Origin: Bacteroidales bacterium
GTDB lineage: Bacteria; Bacteroidota; Bacteroidia; Bacteroidales; ML635J-15
Assembly (NCBI GenBank): GCA_028702675.1
Contig: JAQVOJ010000012.1
Span: forward strand, 1-43,497
Direction of reading: 5' to 3'
DNA: 43,497 nt
Both the position numbers and the translations under genes were made by a program. The stretch's first letter is position 1, and each line of letters begins with the position of its first letter. The notes beneath the pieces were generated by a model that saw nothing but the letters and a program-made list of their open reading frames with translations, did no database searches and was not told where the DNA came from. This document shows, in pieces, positions 19,293 to 30,196 of this stretch.

Positions 19293-21422
19293 CTAATCTT
19301 GTAAAAGCAGTTCAAGGATTTGAATCGCAGCCTTAGCCACAGATGTACCAGGTCCATAAATTGCAGCTACACCTGTATCATACAAAAACTGATAATCCTG
19401 ATGTGGAATAACTCCACCAGCAATTACAATAATATCTTCTCGTCCCAGCTTTTTAAGTTCAGCAATTACTTGAGGGACAAGCGTTTTATGTCCTGCTGCC
19501 AAGGAACTTACACCCAATACATGCACGTCATTTTCAGCAGCTTGTCGTGCTGCTTCTTCCGGTGTTTGAAATAGTGGTCCTATATCCACATCAAAACCTA
19601 CGTCGGCATAACCGGTAGCAACAACCTTTGCTCCACGGTCGTGTCCGTCTTGTCCCATTTTTGCCACCATAATTCTTGGCTGGCGACCTTCTTTTTTTGC
19701 GAACTTATCACATAATTCGCGAGCTTTCTCAAAATCTTTATCATTTTGAGCTTCTGATGAGTACACTCCTGAAATTGATCTTATCACAGCTTTATATCTT
19801 CCGGCCACTTTTTCGCAAGCATCAGATATTTCACCAAGGCTGGCACGTTTTTTTGCTGCCTCTATTGCAACTTCGAGTAAATTACCTTCGCCTGTTTCAG
19901 CAACTTTTGTAATTGCTCTCAAGGCAGCCTGACATTCCTCTTCGTTACGTTCTGTCCTTAACTTTTGTAATCTTTTAATTTGCGAATCTCGTACAGCCGA
20001 GTTATCAACATCTAATATATCAATTGGATCTTCTTTCTCCAAACGATATTTATTAACACCTACAATTGTTTGTATTCCGCTATCAATTCTGGCTTGTGTA
20101 CGTGCTGCAGCTTCTTCAATTCTCATTTTTGGAATACCAGACTCAATAGCTTTTGCCATTCCTCCCAGCGATTCAATTTCTTGAATATGAGCCCATGCTT
20201 TGCGTGCTATTTCGTGTGTTAAGTTTTCTACGTAATAAGAACCAGCCCATGGATCTACTTGTCTGCAAATATTAGTTTCTTCACTTAAATAAATCTGAGT
20301 ATTTCTGGCAATACGTGCCGAAAAATCGGTTGGTAAAGCAATAGCTTCATCAAGAGCATTAGTATGAAGACTTTGTGTATGTCCTAACACAGCCGCCATA
20401 GCCTCAACGCAAGTACGTGCAACATTATTAAAAGGATCTTGTTCGGTAAGCGACCAACCGGATGTTTGTGAATGTGTACGCAAAGCCATAGATTTAGGAT
20501 TCTCTGGATTGAATTGCTTAACAATTTTTGCCCACAACATACGTGCTGCACGCATTTTAGCAATTTCCATGAAATGATTCATGCCTATTCCCCAGAAAAA
20601 ACTCAAACGTGGTGCAAATTTATCAATATGTAAACCTGAATTAACCCCTGTTCTTAAATATTCTAATCCATCAGCAAGAGTATATCCAAGCTCAATATCG
20701 TTGGTAGCACCAGCTTCTTGCATGTGATATCCTGAAATAGAGATACTATTGAACTTAGGCATATTCTGAGAAGTAAACTTAAAAATATCTCCAATTATTT
20801 TCATCGAAAACTCAGGAGGATAAATATATGTATTCCTAACCATAAACTCTTTTAAGATGTCGTTTTGGATAGTCCCTGCCATTTGTTCAAGCTTTACCCC
20901 TTGCTCTAATGCTGCTACAATATAAAATGCCATAATAGGTAACACGGCTCCGTTCATAGTCATTGAAACAGACATCTTATCGAGAGGGATATCATCAAAA
21001 AGCAACTTCATATCTAAAATACTGTCAACTGCTACGCCTGCTTTTCCAACATCGCCAACTACACGTGGATGATCACTATCATAACCTCGATGAGTAGCCA
21101 AATCAAAAGCAACCGAAAGACCTTTTTGTCCAGCTTTCAAATTTCTACGATAAAAAGCATTACTCTCTTCGGCTGTTGAAAAACCTGCATATTGGCGAAT
21201 TGTCCATGGACGCATTACATACATTGTAGAGTATGGTCCACGAAGATAAGGAGGATAACCGGCAGCATAATTTAAATGCTCCATATCTAATAAATCATTT
21301 TCGGTATATACAGGCTTTACTCCTATTTGCTCAGGTGTAAGCCACGTTTTAGTATCATTGAGTTCTGTATTTTCAACAGGTTCTTTTGATTTTATATTTA
21401 AGTTTTTATAATCGGGTTTCAT
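19293..21422 (-). CDS. mutB: Methylmalonyl-CoA mutase large (catalytic, B12-binding) subunit
   Basis: [70 protein letters not shown]. Confidence 0.96.
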   Translation of the reverse strand: MKPDYKNLNIKSKEPVENTELNDTKTWLTPEQIGVKPVYTENDLLDMEHLNYAAGYPPYLRGPYSTMYVMRPWTIRQYAGFSTAEESNAFYRRNLKAGQKGLSVAFDLATHRGYDSDHPRVVGDVGKAGVAVDSILDMKLLFDDIPLDKMSVSMTMNGAVLPIMAFYIVAALEQGVKLEQMAGTIQNDILKEFMVRNTYIYPPEFSMKIIGDIFKFTSQNMPKFNSISISGYHMQEAGATNDIELGYTLADGLEYLRTGVNSGLHIDKFAPRLSFFWGIGMNHFMEIAKMRAARMLWAKIVKQFNPENPKSMALRTHSQTSGWSLTEQDPFNNVARTCVEAMAAVLGHTQSLHTNALDEAIALPTDFSARIARNTQIYLSEETNICRQVDPWAGSYYVENLTHEIARKAWAHIQEIESLGGMAKAIESGIPKMRIEEAAARTQARIDSGIQTIVGVNKYRLEKEDPIDILDVDNSAVRDSQIKRLQKLRTERNEEECQAALRAITKVAETGEGNLLEVAIEAAKKRASLGEISDACEKVAGRYKAVIRSISGVYSSEAQNDKDFEKARELCDKFAKKEGRQPRIMVAKMGQDGHDRGAKVVATGYADVGFDVDIGPLFQTPEEAARQAAENDVHVLGVSSLAAGHKTLVPQVIAELKKLGREDIIVIAGGVIPHQDYQFLYDTGVAAIYGPGTSVAKAAIQILELLLQD

Positions 21423-21443
21423 AATTCTTATTTTAAAAGTGTT

Positions 21444-23294
21444 TTAAATACCTAAAGTTTTTTGAAACATTGTAAGTGATTCCAACAAATTTGTTTTAAC
21501 ATGAATAAAATATTTGATTCCAATTTCTTCAAGCTTTTCTTTGCATGCAGGATTACCGGCGATCACGAGTATTGCATTACTGTCTAATAACTTATAAGCT
21601 TCGGGGGCAAGGAGTTCGTATTCCTCGTCGGAACTGCAAAGCACAACAATATTTGCTGCATATTTAAAAGCATCATTAACACCATTTTCTAATTTATCGT
21701 ATCCTAAATTGTCTTCTATATCAAAACCTGCACATCCAAAAAAGTTGGCTGCAAATTGAGCTCTTGCCTGCCGCATTGCCAAATTCCCTGCTTTAAGTAA
21801 AAAAACTTTTGGAGTAAATTCTGCTCTATCGGTACGTAATCGTAATTGCTCAAAAACCTCTGCACCTCTATATAGTTTGAGAGGTTTACCTATAACTCCC
21901 ACTTTAGTAGATTCACTAAATATTCTGTCGGTATTTAAATCTTTATCAGCTTTTTCGGCGAAATTTGGGTATTGATTAGTTCCTAATATAACTTCTTTGC
22001 GCATTGCAATATTCATATCACGTTTTTGTACAGTTTCGTCAATAATATCCTGAATATATCCTTCTTTAAATGCTTCTAAAAATCCACCTTTTTCCTGAAT
22101 ATTAATAAATAATTCCCAGGCTTTCTCAGCAATGCTATTAGTTAAATTTTCGATATAATAAGAACCACCCGCAGGATCGCTAACTTTATCAAAATGAGCT
22201 TCTTCTTTAAGAATAATTTGAATATTTCTGGCAATACGCTCCGAAAACTCATCGGAATCTTTGTAAACCGAATCGAAAGGATTTACAGTAATACTATCGG
22301 CACCTCCCAATGCAGCAGACATTGCCTCTGTTGTTGACCTAAGCATATTAACATAGGGATCGTATAAGGTTTTATTCCAAGTAGAAGTTACAACGTGAAT
22401 AAAAGTTTTACAATAATTCTTATCCTTAGGTTTATATGCATCAACAATTTTAGCCCAAAGCATTCGGGCAGCACGTAATTTTGCAATTTCCATAAAATAA
22501 TTTGACCCTACGGCAAAAACGAACTGCATTTTGGGTGTTATTTCTTCAATTTTGATATTATCATCAGTAAATTTATCAAGATATTCTGCCCCCATTGCCA
22601 ATCCGATACCTAACTCCTGAACTATACTTGCTCCAGCATTATGAATATTTTTAGCATTTACAGAGATTAATCTAAAATTAGGAAGCTTTTCTTTAACAAG
22701 TTTATAGAATCTCTCTGCGCAATGGCAATCTTGATGACCACACGGGCTTACGCCATGCTTAAGCATATGACCAAAAGGATCAAAATCGTCTGAACCAAAT
22801 ATCTTTTTCGAATTATACGAATCTTTATAAATGTATTGTGCATATATGTTTGCTAACCAGCCATTTCGATTACCCGACATAAAGTTGATATATACTTCTT
22901 CAGGATTAATCTTATGCAACAACAATTCAAATTCTTGTGTTGTTAAATCTCTATTTATCACAAATCCTAAAGATAAGATACCATTATCAATAAGCTTACG
23001 TGCCTTTTTATTTGCAATAGTAACATCATCAACGGTAATGTCTTGTCTTATAAGCCAATTATTCTTGATATTATTTCCCCGAACAAAAGGAAATTTGCCC
23101 GGCATACCATTTAAGTAAACAAGATTTTTAAGATGTTCCTCTCTGTAATATGGCTGAACATTAAATCCCTCTAATGACTTCCAGACTAGCTTACGATCAT
23201 AATCTGCACCTTTAAGATCTCGGTGGATTATTTCTTCCCATTTGGCAGTATCCACTCCAGGGAATTCATCAAACAGTTTTTCTTTTATGGCCAT
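21444..23294 (-). CDS. mutA: Methylmalonyl-CoA mutase small subunit
   Basis: Adjacent to mut[34 protein letters not shown]; degenerate C-terminal B12 domain lacking DxHxxG. Confidence 0.93.
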   Translation of the reverse strand: MAIKEKLFDEFPGVDTAKWEEIIHRDLKGADYDRKLVWKSLEGFNVQPYYREEHLKNLVYLNGMPGKFPFVRGNNIKNNWLIRQDITVDDVTIANKKARKLIDNGILSLGFVINRDLTTQEFELLLHKINPEEVYINFMSGNRNGWLANIYAQYIYKDSYNSKKIFGSDDFDPFGHMLKHGVSPCGHQDCHCAERFYKLVKEKLPNFRLISVNAKNIHNAGASIVQELGIGLAMGAEYLDKFTDDNIKIEEITPKMQFVFAVGSNYFMEIAKLRAARMLWAKIVDAYKPKDKNYCKTFIHVVTSTWNKTLYDPYVNMLRSTTEAMSAALGGADSITVNPFDSVYKDSDEFSERIARNIQIILKEEAHFDKVSDPAGGSYYIENLTNSIAEKAWELFINIQEKGGFLEAFKEGYIQDIIDETVQKRDMNIAMRKEVILGTNQYPNFAEKADKDLNTDRIFSESTKVGVIGKPLKLYRGAEVFEQLRLRTDRAEFTPKVFLLKAGNLAMRQARAQFAANFFGCAGFDIEDNLGYDKLENGVNDAFKYAANIVVLCSSDEEYELLAPEAYKLLDSNAILVIAGNPACKEKLEEIGIKYFIHVKTNLLESLTMFQKTLGI

Positions 23295-23586
23295 GCATAA
23301 ATTATTTTGGTTATACTGTGGCGAAAATATATTTTTATTTTGTTATAACCCATGATAATCGCCTGCTTTTTAAGTATTTTATTAATGTTTAAATATTCTT
23401 TACAGCATATTATTGATGAAATTACAAATTACAAAATACAAATATCAATATTATAGGTTATAATTTATATAAAATTTGGTATTTAATCATCTTTTTATTA
23501 ATATCAATTAAATATTATCAATCACAAATGATTTTTATTATTTTTAAGATTGAATTTTAACCAAGTATAACTTAAAAATAATTTTT

Positions 23587-25122
23587 ATGGAAACTTTAGT
23601 AATTACAGGATACGGACTTACAATAGATAATGTTGTAGAAGTTGCCCGATTTGGACGCAAAGTAGAATTGGCTCAAGAAGCTAAAGAGCGTATAAATATT
23701 TGTCGTGAAATGCTCGAAAAAAAGATTGAGAATCATGAGATTATGTATGGCGTTAACACCGGAATTGGAGAATTTAGCGAGGTAGTTTTAAACGATGATC
23801 AGGTAAAAGATTTTCAGAAATACCTAATCTATAATCATGCAGCCGGAATTGGCGACCCTGCTCCTATTGAGTATGTTCGTGGTGCAATGCTTGGCAGAAT
23901 AAATGTTCATGCTCATGGGAATAGCGGAAACCGACTGGAAATTACTCAAACTTTAGTTGACATGCTTAATAAAGGCGTAACTCCTTATGTTTGTCAAAAA
24001 GGTTCTGTTGGAGCATGCGGCGACTTAGCTCCAATGTCGCAAATTGCATTACTTATGATGGGCGAAGGCAAAGCCTATTACGAGAACGAATTACTAACCG
24101 GAAAAGAAGCCTTGAAACGTGCAGGTATTACCATTCCTGGATTATTTGCAAGAGACGGATTAGCTACAATAAATGGATCAAATGTTCTTACTGCCATGAG
24201 TGCTATTTTTCTTGTTGATGCCAATAACTTCTTAAAGCAAGCAGAAATTGCAGCATCAATGAGTTTAGAAGCCCTAAAAGCAAATATGAAACCATATACT
24301 CCACTACTTCACGAAGTAAGAGGGTTTAAAGGTGCTGTTCGTTCTGCAAACTCAATAAAAAAATGCGTTTCGGGCGGCGACTTAGAAGAAGGCAGAGTAA
24401 AGTGTAAAGTACAGGATGCATATAGTATGCGTTCTACACCACAAGTAATTGGTACAGCACACGATGCTCTTGCATATGCCCGCTCACAGGTAGAAATTGA
24501 ATTAAACGGTGTTGGCGACAATCCTATATTCTTCCCTGATAAAAACTTGCAACTTTCGGGTGCAAACTTCCAAGGCTCTCCTGTTTCGCTTCCTATGGAC
24601 ATGGCTGGCGCTGCTATTACAATGGTTTGTGTAATGAGCGAAAGACGCATGAACAGGCTTAACAATCCTGCCTTAAGTGTAGGATTACCTGCATTTTTAA
24701 GCAAAGGAGCAGGAATGTTTAGTGGGTTAATGCTTAGCCAATACACGGCAGATATGCAAATTGTAGAACAAAGGATTTTAAGTGCACCTGCCAGTATTCA
24801 AAGTATTCCGGCTGCTGCCGATCAAGAAGACTTTGTAAGTATGGGAATGAATACGGCAATTAAAAATTTCCAAATATTGGATAACGCTTACGGTATTCTC
24901 GGTATAGAATTTATGGCAGCCGCTCAAGCACTCGATTTCCGTAAAGAAGAAATCCCCCAGTTTGGTAAAGGCACAACTAAAGCTTGGAAAGTAGTCCGCC
25001 AACATGTTGAATTCCTTGACATAGACCGCCCACTATACCCCGACCATACTAATATGAAAGCTCTTGTAAAATCTTGCGAAATACTGGAGGAGGTAGAAAA
25101 AGAAATCGGAAGTCTAGAATAA
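23587..25122 (+). CDS. Histidine/aromatic amino-acid ammonia-lyase family (MIO-type) with ACG triad
   Basis: GVNTGIGEF, KGSVGACGDLAPMSQIA, INGSNVL, DAYSMRSTPQVIG, QEDFVSMG. Confidence 0.92.
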   Translation: METLVITGYGLTIDNVVEVARFGRKVELAQEAKERINICREMLEKKIENHEIMYGVNTGIGEFSEVVLNDDQVKDFQKYLIYNHAAGIGDPAPIEYVRGAMLGRINVHAHGNSGNRLEITQTLVDMLNKGVTPYVCQKGSVGACGDLAPMSQIALLMMGEGKAYYENELLTGKEALKRAGITIPGLFARDGLATINGSNVLTAMSAIFLVDANNFLKQAEIAASMSLEALKANMKPYTPLLHEVRGFKGAVRSANSIKKCVSGGDLEEGRVKCKVQDAYSMRSTPQVIGTAHDALAYARSQVEIELNGVGDNPIFFPDKNLQLSGANFQGSPVSLPMDMAGAAITMVCVMSERRMNRLNNPALSVGLPAFLSKGAGMFSGLMLSQYTADMQIVEQRILSAPASIQSIPAAADQEDFVSMGMNTAIKNFQILDNAYGILGIEFMAAAQALDFRKEEIPQFGKGTTKAWKVVRQHVEFLDIDRPLYPDHTNMKALVKSCEILEEVEKEIGSLE

Positions 25123-25153
25123 ACTAATAGCTAAATGCTGCAATTTACTATAT

Positions 25154-25183
25154 GCCGGTGCAATTATTTGTACCGGCTTTTTC
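25154..25183 (+). terminator. Rho-independent terminator after the ammonia-lyase gene
   Basis: GCCGGT...ACCGGC followed by TTTTTC. Confidence 0.75.
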
Positions 25184-25344
25184 TTGTAGTAACTCTTGAT
25201 ACTCAAGGGATCACAAGAAAATTCATGTGGTTTGCCGGAAAAATCTCATGTACAATACACTTAACATTATTAAACTAATTATACAACACTAGATTTATTA
25301 TACATTTAAACTAAACATTTTTTCTTATTCTAAACAGATATATC

Positions 25345-25352
25345 TATTTTTG
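25345..25352 (+). promoter_or_regulatory. Putative -7 element TATTTTTG upstream of the M43 protease gene
   Basis: TAnnTTTG match 30 nt before ATG 25382; no clear -33 seen. Confidence 0.35.
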
Positions 25353-25381
25353 TAAAAATTATAAATAATAATAATATTACA

Positions 25382-27466
25382 ATGCGAATAATTAGAATCC
25401 TTTTTATTATATCACTAATAGTTTTTCAGATAAACTCATTTGCACAAGAACAAGAAGACATTAAATTCTGTAAAACGAGCGAAGTTAACGAACAATTACT
25501 AAACGAAAATCCTGAATTAAGACTTGAAAGAGAGTATTTCAATAAGTTAATAAAAGAATATGTTAGGAATAACCCTAAAGATGATAATACTTATATTATC
25601 CCTGTAGTATTTCATGTAATACATAATTATGGGCCTGAGAATATTTCTAAAGCCCAGATAGAAGATCAAATTAGAATTTTAAATGATGATTATAATTTAA
25701 TGAATTCTGATACCACAATGATAATTGATGAGTTTAAGAATCTGGCAGCTAATTGTAATATTGAATTTCGTCTTGCTAAACTTGACCCAAACGGGAATTG
25801 CACCGATGGCATAACACGTACAGTATCTGAGCTTACATATAATGGCGGCGAAGAAGTAAAACAAATATCCCCTACATGGAACCGAGAAAATTTAAGTTAT
25901 CTTAACGTATGGGTAGTAAACAGAATAGAAGGAGCTGCCGGTTATTCCTACTATCCTTATTACGATGACATGAGCTATGCAGGAATACTTATGACATACT
26001 CTTATGTTGGCAGTATTGAGGAGGGTTCTGTCAATAGATCTCGCACTCTTACCCATGAGATTGGACATTATTTGAATTTAGCACATCCTTGGGGAAGCAC
26101 TAACGAACCTGGTTCACCAGCAAACTGTGGAATAGACGATGATGTAGATGATACTCCTAACACTATCGGACACACAACTTGCAGCCTATATGCTGTTACA
26201 TGTGGGTCTCTCGACAATGTTCAAAACTATATGGATTACTCTTATTGTGCCAGAATGTTTACAATTGGGCAAGCCGCAAGGATGCATGCAGCCTTAAATT
26301 CTTATCCTACTCGTATAATGCTTTGGCAAACCGATAATTTAGCAAATACTGGCGTATTAGACCCTAATGCTATTGCTGAATGCACTCCTATTTGTGATTT
26401 TGCAAACGAATTAGTTTTTGGATGTACTAACTTAGAAGTACAATTATCTGATCTTTCGTACAATACCGATGTCATTGATAACTGGGAATGGGAACTAGAA
26501 GGAGCAATTCCATCCGTTTCGTATGAGAAAAATCCTATTGTTAATTATCCCGAACCCGGCAAGTACGACGTAAGCCTTACTGTTAGTAATGATGCAGGTT
26601 ACGACTCAAAAACTGTCTCAAACAAAGTAATTATTTATGACCCTAACGATGCTCTTGATCTTCCGGCTAGCTTAGACATAGAAAACAATGATTTCCCCAT
26701 TGTTCAAGGAAGTGAATTTAATGAGTATTTTTTCATTGAAAACAGTGAAAGCTCATGGGAAAGAACTTCTAACGCAGCTAGCTCTGGGGATTATAGTATG
26801 CGTATATTAAATGGATATAATATTGAAAATACTTCAAATTCGTTTTTAACACCCGCTTTTAAATTCGATTCTTTAGATTTCCCTATTAATATTTATTTTG
26901 ACGTGGCATACAGCAAAAAATCGAGTTCTACTAACGATATCCTTAAGGTACATTTTTCTGACGACTGTGGACAAACATGGAAACTGCAATATTATAAATC
27001 AGGAAATATTCTTGCAACAACAGATTACAACACCCCTTATGGAACTTTTGTCCCAACAGCTGATGAATGGCGAGAAGAATCAATCTCTCTAAGTCAAAAC
27101 TTTTTCTATCACAGCAACTCGGTTAAAATAAAATTTGAATCAATTAGCAAAGGTGGAAACACCATGTATGTGGATAATATTCGCATAGAAAGAGATTTAA
27201 CCAATATCTCAACATCTAAAAATATAGAGGCTAAATTATACCCAAATCCTTTTACTGATATTTTATATCTTGAAACAGAAGGCACGGAGAATTTAGAAAT
27301 ATATATTAGCGATATATCTGGACGTATTTTGGCACAGAAAATCATAAACAAAGGAGAAACTCTTGTAGAAATATCTAATCTCTTACCTAAAGGAATTAGC
27401 GGATTCTTTATTATTAAAATTGTTGGAGAAGATTCTCAAGAGGTATTTAAACTACAAAAAATGTAG
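25382..27466 (+). CDS. Secreted M43 (pappalysin-like) metalloprotease with PKD-like domain and T9SS sorting domain
   Basis: HEIGHYLNLAHPWG zinc site, Met-turn NYMDYS, PKD-like YPEPGKYDVSLTVSNDAG, C-terminal YPNPFTDILYLE...FKLQKM. Confidence 0.9.
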   Translation: MRIIRILFIISLIVFQINSFAQEQEDIKFCKTSEVNEQLLNENPELRLEREYFNKLIKEYVRNNPKDDNTYIIPVVFHVIHNYGPENISKAQIEDQIRILNDDYNLMNSDTTMIIDEFKNLAANCNIEFRLAKLDPNGNCTDGITRTVSELTYNGGEEVKQISPTWNRENLSYLNVWVVNRIEGAAGYSYYPYYDDMSYAGILMTYSYVGSIEEGSVNRSRTLTHEIGHYLNLAHPWGSTNEPGSPANCGIDDDVDDTPNTIGHTTCSLYAVTCGSLDNVQNYMDYSYCARMFTIGQAARMHAALNSYPTRIMLWQTDNLANTGVLDPNAIAECTPICDFANELVFGCTNLEVQLSDLSYNTDVIDNWEWELEGAIPSVSYEKNPIVNYPEPGKYDVSLTVSNDAGYDSKTVSNKVIIYDPNDALDLPASLDIENNDFPIVQGSEFNEYFFIENSESSWERTSNAASSGDYSMRILNGYNIENTSNSFLTPAFKFDSLDFPINIYFDVAYSKKSSSTNDILKVHFSDDCGQTWKLQYYKSGNILATTDYNTPYGTFVPTADEWREESISLSQNFFYHSNSVKIKFESISKGGNTMYVDNIRIERDLTNISTSKNIEAKLYPNPFTDILYLETEGTENLEIYISDISGRILAQKIINKGETLVEISNLLPKGISGFFIIKIVGEDSQEVFKLQKM

Positions 27467-27494
27467 TCTTACTCATAAAAAAACAAAGTTATTT

Positions 27495-28106
27495 CTAAAG
27501 TATCTTAGTATTTAGAATAAGCTCGTCTTCTATATATCCTTCAAGAATATCTCCTGGACTAACACTACCAACACCATTAGGTGTACCGGTAAATATAATA
27601 TCTCCCATTTTAAGAGTCATAAATTTACTCGTGTACGAGATAACTTCTTCAAACGTAAAAATCATTTCATCTGTATTTGCTTGCTGTACCACTTGTCCAT
27701 TTTTTTCTAATCTGAAATTTAGATTTGACAGCTTATCTGAATCCGAAATGGGTAAATATTTACCAATATTGGCAGATTTATCGAATGATTTGCTTACTTC
27801 CCATGGAAGCCCCTTCTTTTTGCACTTATCCTGTAAATCTCGTGCAGTAAAATCTATACCAATCGTATAGGCATTATAATACCTATGAGCAAATTTTAAT
27901 GGGATATGCTTTCCAACTTTACATATTCGCAACACAATTTCGGCTTCATAATGCAGATTATTCGAAAAATCTGGCACATAAAAAGGACGATTTCTATCTA
28001 AAATACATGAGTCAGCTTTTAAGAAAAAAACAGGATTTTCGGGTTTATCACTATTCATTTCTTCAATATGCTTGCTATAGTTACGACCTATGCAAATAAT
28101 TTTCAT
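27495..28106 (-). CDS. Fumarylacetoacetate hydrolase family protein
   Basis: MKIICIGRNYSKHIEEM, HYEAEIVLRI, YTIGIDFTARDLQ, IIFTGTPNGVG. Confidence 0.92.
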   Translation of the reverse strand: MKIICIGRNYSKHIEEMNSDKPENPVFFLKADSCILDRNRPFYVPDFSNNLHYEAEIVLRICKVGKHIPLKFAHRYYNAYTIGIDFTARDLQDKCKKKGLPWEVSKSFDKSANIGKYLPISDSDKLSNLNFRLEKNGQVVQQANTDEMIFTFEEVISYTSKFMTLKMGDIIFTGTPNGVGSVSPGDILEGYIEDELILNTKIL

Positions 28107-28107
28107 T

Positions 28108-28878
28108 TTACTTATCGGCTTTTACACGCAAATAAATCTCAGTAAATATTTTTTTTGTATATAGCGGAAAATCTGCTTGTTGCACCCAAGAATAATAACC
28201 GGGGTCTTTACGTAAAACGTCTTCTAAAAGTTGCCCCTTGTATTTTCCGAAATTCACAAGTTCTCGTTTTTGCTCGTCGTAAATAATTCTACCGGCAAAA
28301 TCTACATTTTTGTTATGGGATGAGAATTTGCTCAATTCTTCTACATCGTTTGGGAAATCATTATAAAAGTTTACCTGACTTTTTAGAACTTCAAATGTTG
28401 CCTTGGTATCAGCTAATGCTCCATGTGCTCCTATTAATTCTTTTTGACAATAAAATTTATATGCAGCTTCTAAAGTTCGGGGTTCCTTTTTCATAAAAAT
28501 AATCTGCACATCCACAATATTTCGCTTTTTCATATCAAATTCCACATCCGCTCTCAAGAACTCTTCTACCAACAAGGGTATATCAAATTTATTTGAGTTA
28601 TAACCGGCAATATCACAGCCTTCGATAAATTTTGCAAGTTCTTTAGCTACTTGCTTAAAAGTAGGAGCATCTTCAACATCTTCGTTTGTAATACCATGAA
28701 TACTAATAGCTTCTTCTGATATTTGCATTTCGGGATTAATTCTTAAATGCTTAATTTCCTCAGTTCCGTTGGGTAAAACTTTAAGAAATGCTAATTCTAC
28801 TATGCGATCTGTTGCAGTATTAAGTCCTGTAGTTTCAAGGTCGAAAAAAACCAATGGTTTTTTAATTGTTAATGTCAT
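28108..28878 (-). CDS. DnaQ-like 3'-5' exonuclease with C-terminal DUF3820-like domain
   Basis: FFDLETTGLN, GYNSNKFDIPLL, GAHGALADTKAT (DEDD exonuclease motifs); VNFGKYKGQLLEDVLRKDPGYYSWV tail. Confidence 0.9.
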   Translation of the reverse strand: MTLTIKKPLVFFDLETTGLNTATDRIVELAFLKVLPNGTEEIKHLRINPEMQISEEAISIHGITNEDVEDAPTFKQVAKELAKFIEGCDIAGYNSNKFDIPLLVEEFLRADVEFDMKKRNIVDVQIIFMKKEPRTLEAAYKFYCQKELIGAHGALADTKATFEVLKSQVNFYNDFPNDVEELSKFSSHNKNVDFAGRIIYDEQKRELVNFGKYKGQLLEDVLRKDPGYYSWVQQADFPLYTKKIFTEIYLRVKADK

Positions 28879-28904
28879 TAGTATATTGTTTGATTTTCAA
28901 AGTA

Positions 28905-28939
28905 TAAAAAAGACAATAGGGGCTGTTTTGCCCCTATTG
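28905..28939 (-). terminator. Rho-independent terminator downstream of dnaN (minus strand)
   Basis: CAATAGGGGC-tgtttt-GCCCCTATTG stem-loop; minus strand continues TCTTTTTT. Confidence 0.8.
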
Positions 28940-28956
28940 ATTAATATGTTTATTTT

Positions 28957-30087
28957 TTAGTTATTAATCATCATTGGCATTAATAACATTAGTATATCTT
29001 CGTCTGAATTTTCGTTATCTTTTGGTAATACGATTCCTGCACGTGTAGGGTCAGAAAGTTCCATAACTATTTCGGGAGTACTAATATTTTGCATAATATC
29101 CTGTAAGAATGGAGATTTAAAACCAATATTCATTTCATCGCCTTGATACTGGCAATTAATCATTTCGTATCCCGAAATTGAATAATCAATATCTTGGGCT
29201 GAAATAGTTAATTGATTTCCGGTAATACTTAATTTAACTAAGCTGCTAGCTTGATTTGAAAATATTGAAACACGCTTTAAAGTATTATAAAACTCTACTC
29301 GATCAACAATTAATTTATTAGGATTATCGACAGGAATAACAGCATTATAATTAGGATAAACCCCTTCAACCAGTCTGCAAATTAATTGATAATCTCCAAA
29401 GCTAAAAAATGCATTTTTCTCATCGAATTCAAGTACAACTTCCGAATCAGCTTTTGGTAAAATATTTTTTAAGATACCGGCAGGTTTTTGTGGCAATATA
29501 AAGGCTGTTTTTTCTTCGGAAGTAATATCCTTACGACGATAACGAACCAATTTATGAGCGTCTGTAGCTACAAAGTTCATCCCGTCGGGAGTAATCTCCA
29601 TGAGAATGCCATTCATAACAGGTCGCAACTCATCATTTGCAGCGGCAAATATACTGGATGATATTCCTGTGAATAATACGCCTGGATCAATTTCTAGTCG
29701 GGACACATTATCTGACTGCAAAACAGGCACTTGCGGAAAATCTTCAGCATTTGAAGCGACAAGGCTATATTTACCATTTTCTGAATTAATATCAACCTGC
29801 AATGTAGTTTCGTTGATATTGAAACTTAGTGGTTGTTCTGGAAATTCTCTTAAAATATCCAACATGCGTTTGGCATCCATAGCAATTAATCCTTCGCCAT
29901 TGACAGAATCAAGAGGTACTGAAGCCGACAAGGTTGATTCTAAATCGCTTGCTGTGATATGTAAATTTCCTTCGCTAATTCTAAACAAAAAATTATCGAG
30001 AATGGCGAGGGTATTTTTTGAACTTATTACTCTGCTTACTATTTGCAGACGATTTAATAAACTCGAACTTGATATTACAAAATCCAT
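28957..30087 (-). CDS. dnaN: DNA polymerase III beta subunit (sliding clamp)
   Basis: MDFVISSSSLLNRLQIVSRVISSKNTLAILDNFLF..., ATDAHKLVRYRR, C-terminal ILMLLMPMMINN. Confidence 0.96.
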   Translation of the reverse strand: MDFVISSSSLLNRLQIVSRVISSKNTLAILDNFLFRISEGNLHITASDLESTLSASVPLDSVNGEGLIAMDAKRMLDILREFPEQPLSFNINETTLQVDINSENGKYSLVASNAEDFPQVPVLQSDNVSRLEIDPGVLFTGISSSIFAAANDELRPVMNGILMEITPDGMNFVATDAHKLVRYRRKDITSEEKTAFILPQKPAGILKNILPKADSEVVLEFDEKNAFFSFGDYQLICRLVEGVYPNYNAVIPVDNPNKLIVDRVEFYNTLKRVSIFSNQASSLVKLSITGNQLTISAQDIDYSISGYEMINCQYQGDEMNIGFKSPFLQDIMQNISTPEIVMELSDPTRAGIVLPKDNENSDEDILMLLMPMMINN

Positions 30088-30196
30088 CTTTTTAAGTTTT
30101 ACTTATTTTTTTTTTAACTGTTAAAGATAATGTCTTTATTATATACTTTTCAATTATCTTTGATTTCAATATTCAAATTTTATTAACAAAAATACA

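Noticed and set aside
21444-23294. MutA lacking the B12-binding DxHxxG motif
   Set aside because: Normal for the non-catalytic small subunit of heterodimeric methylmalonyl-CoA mutase
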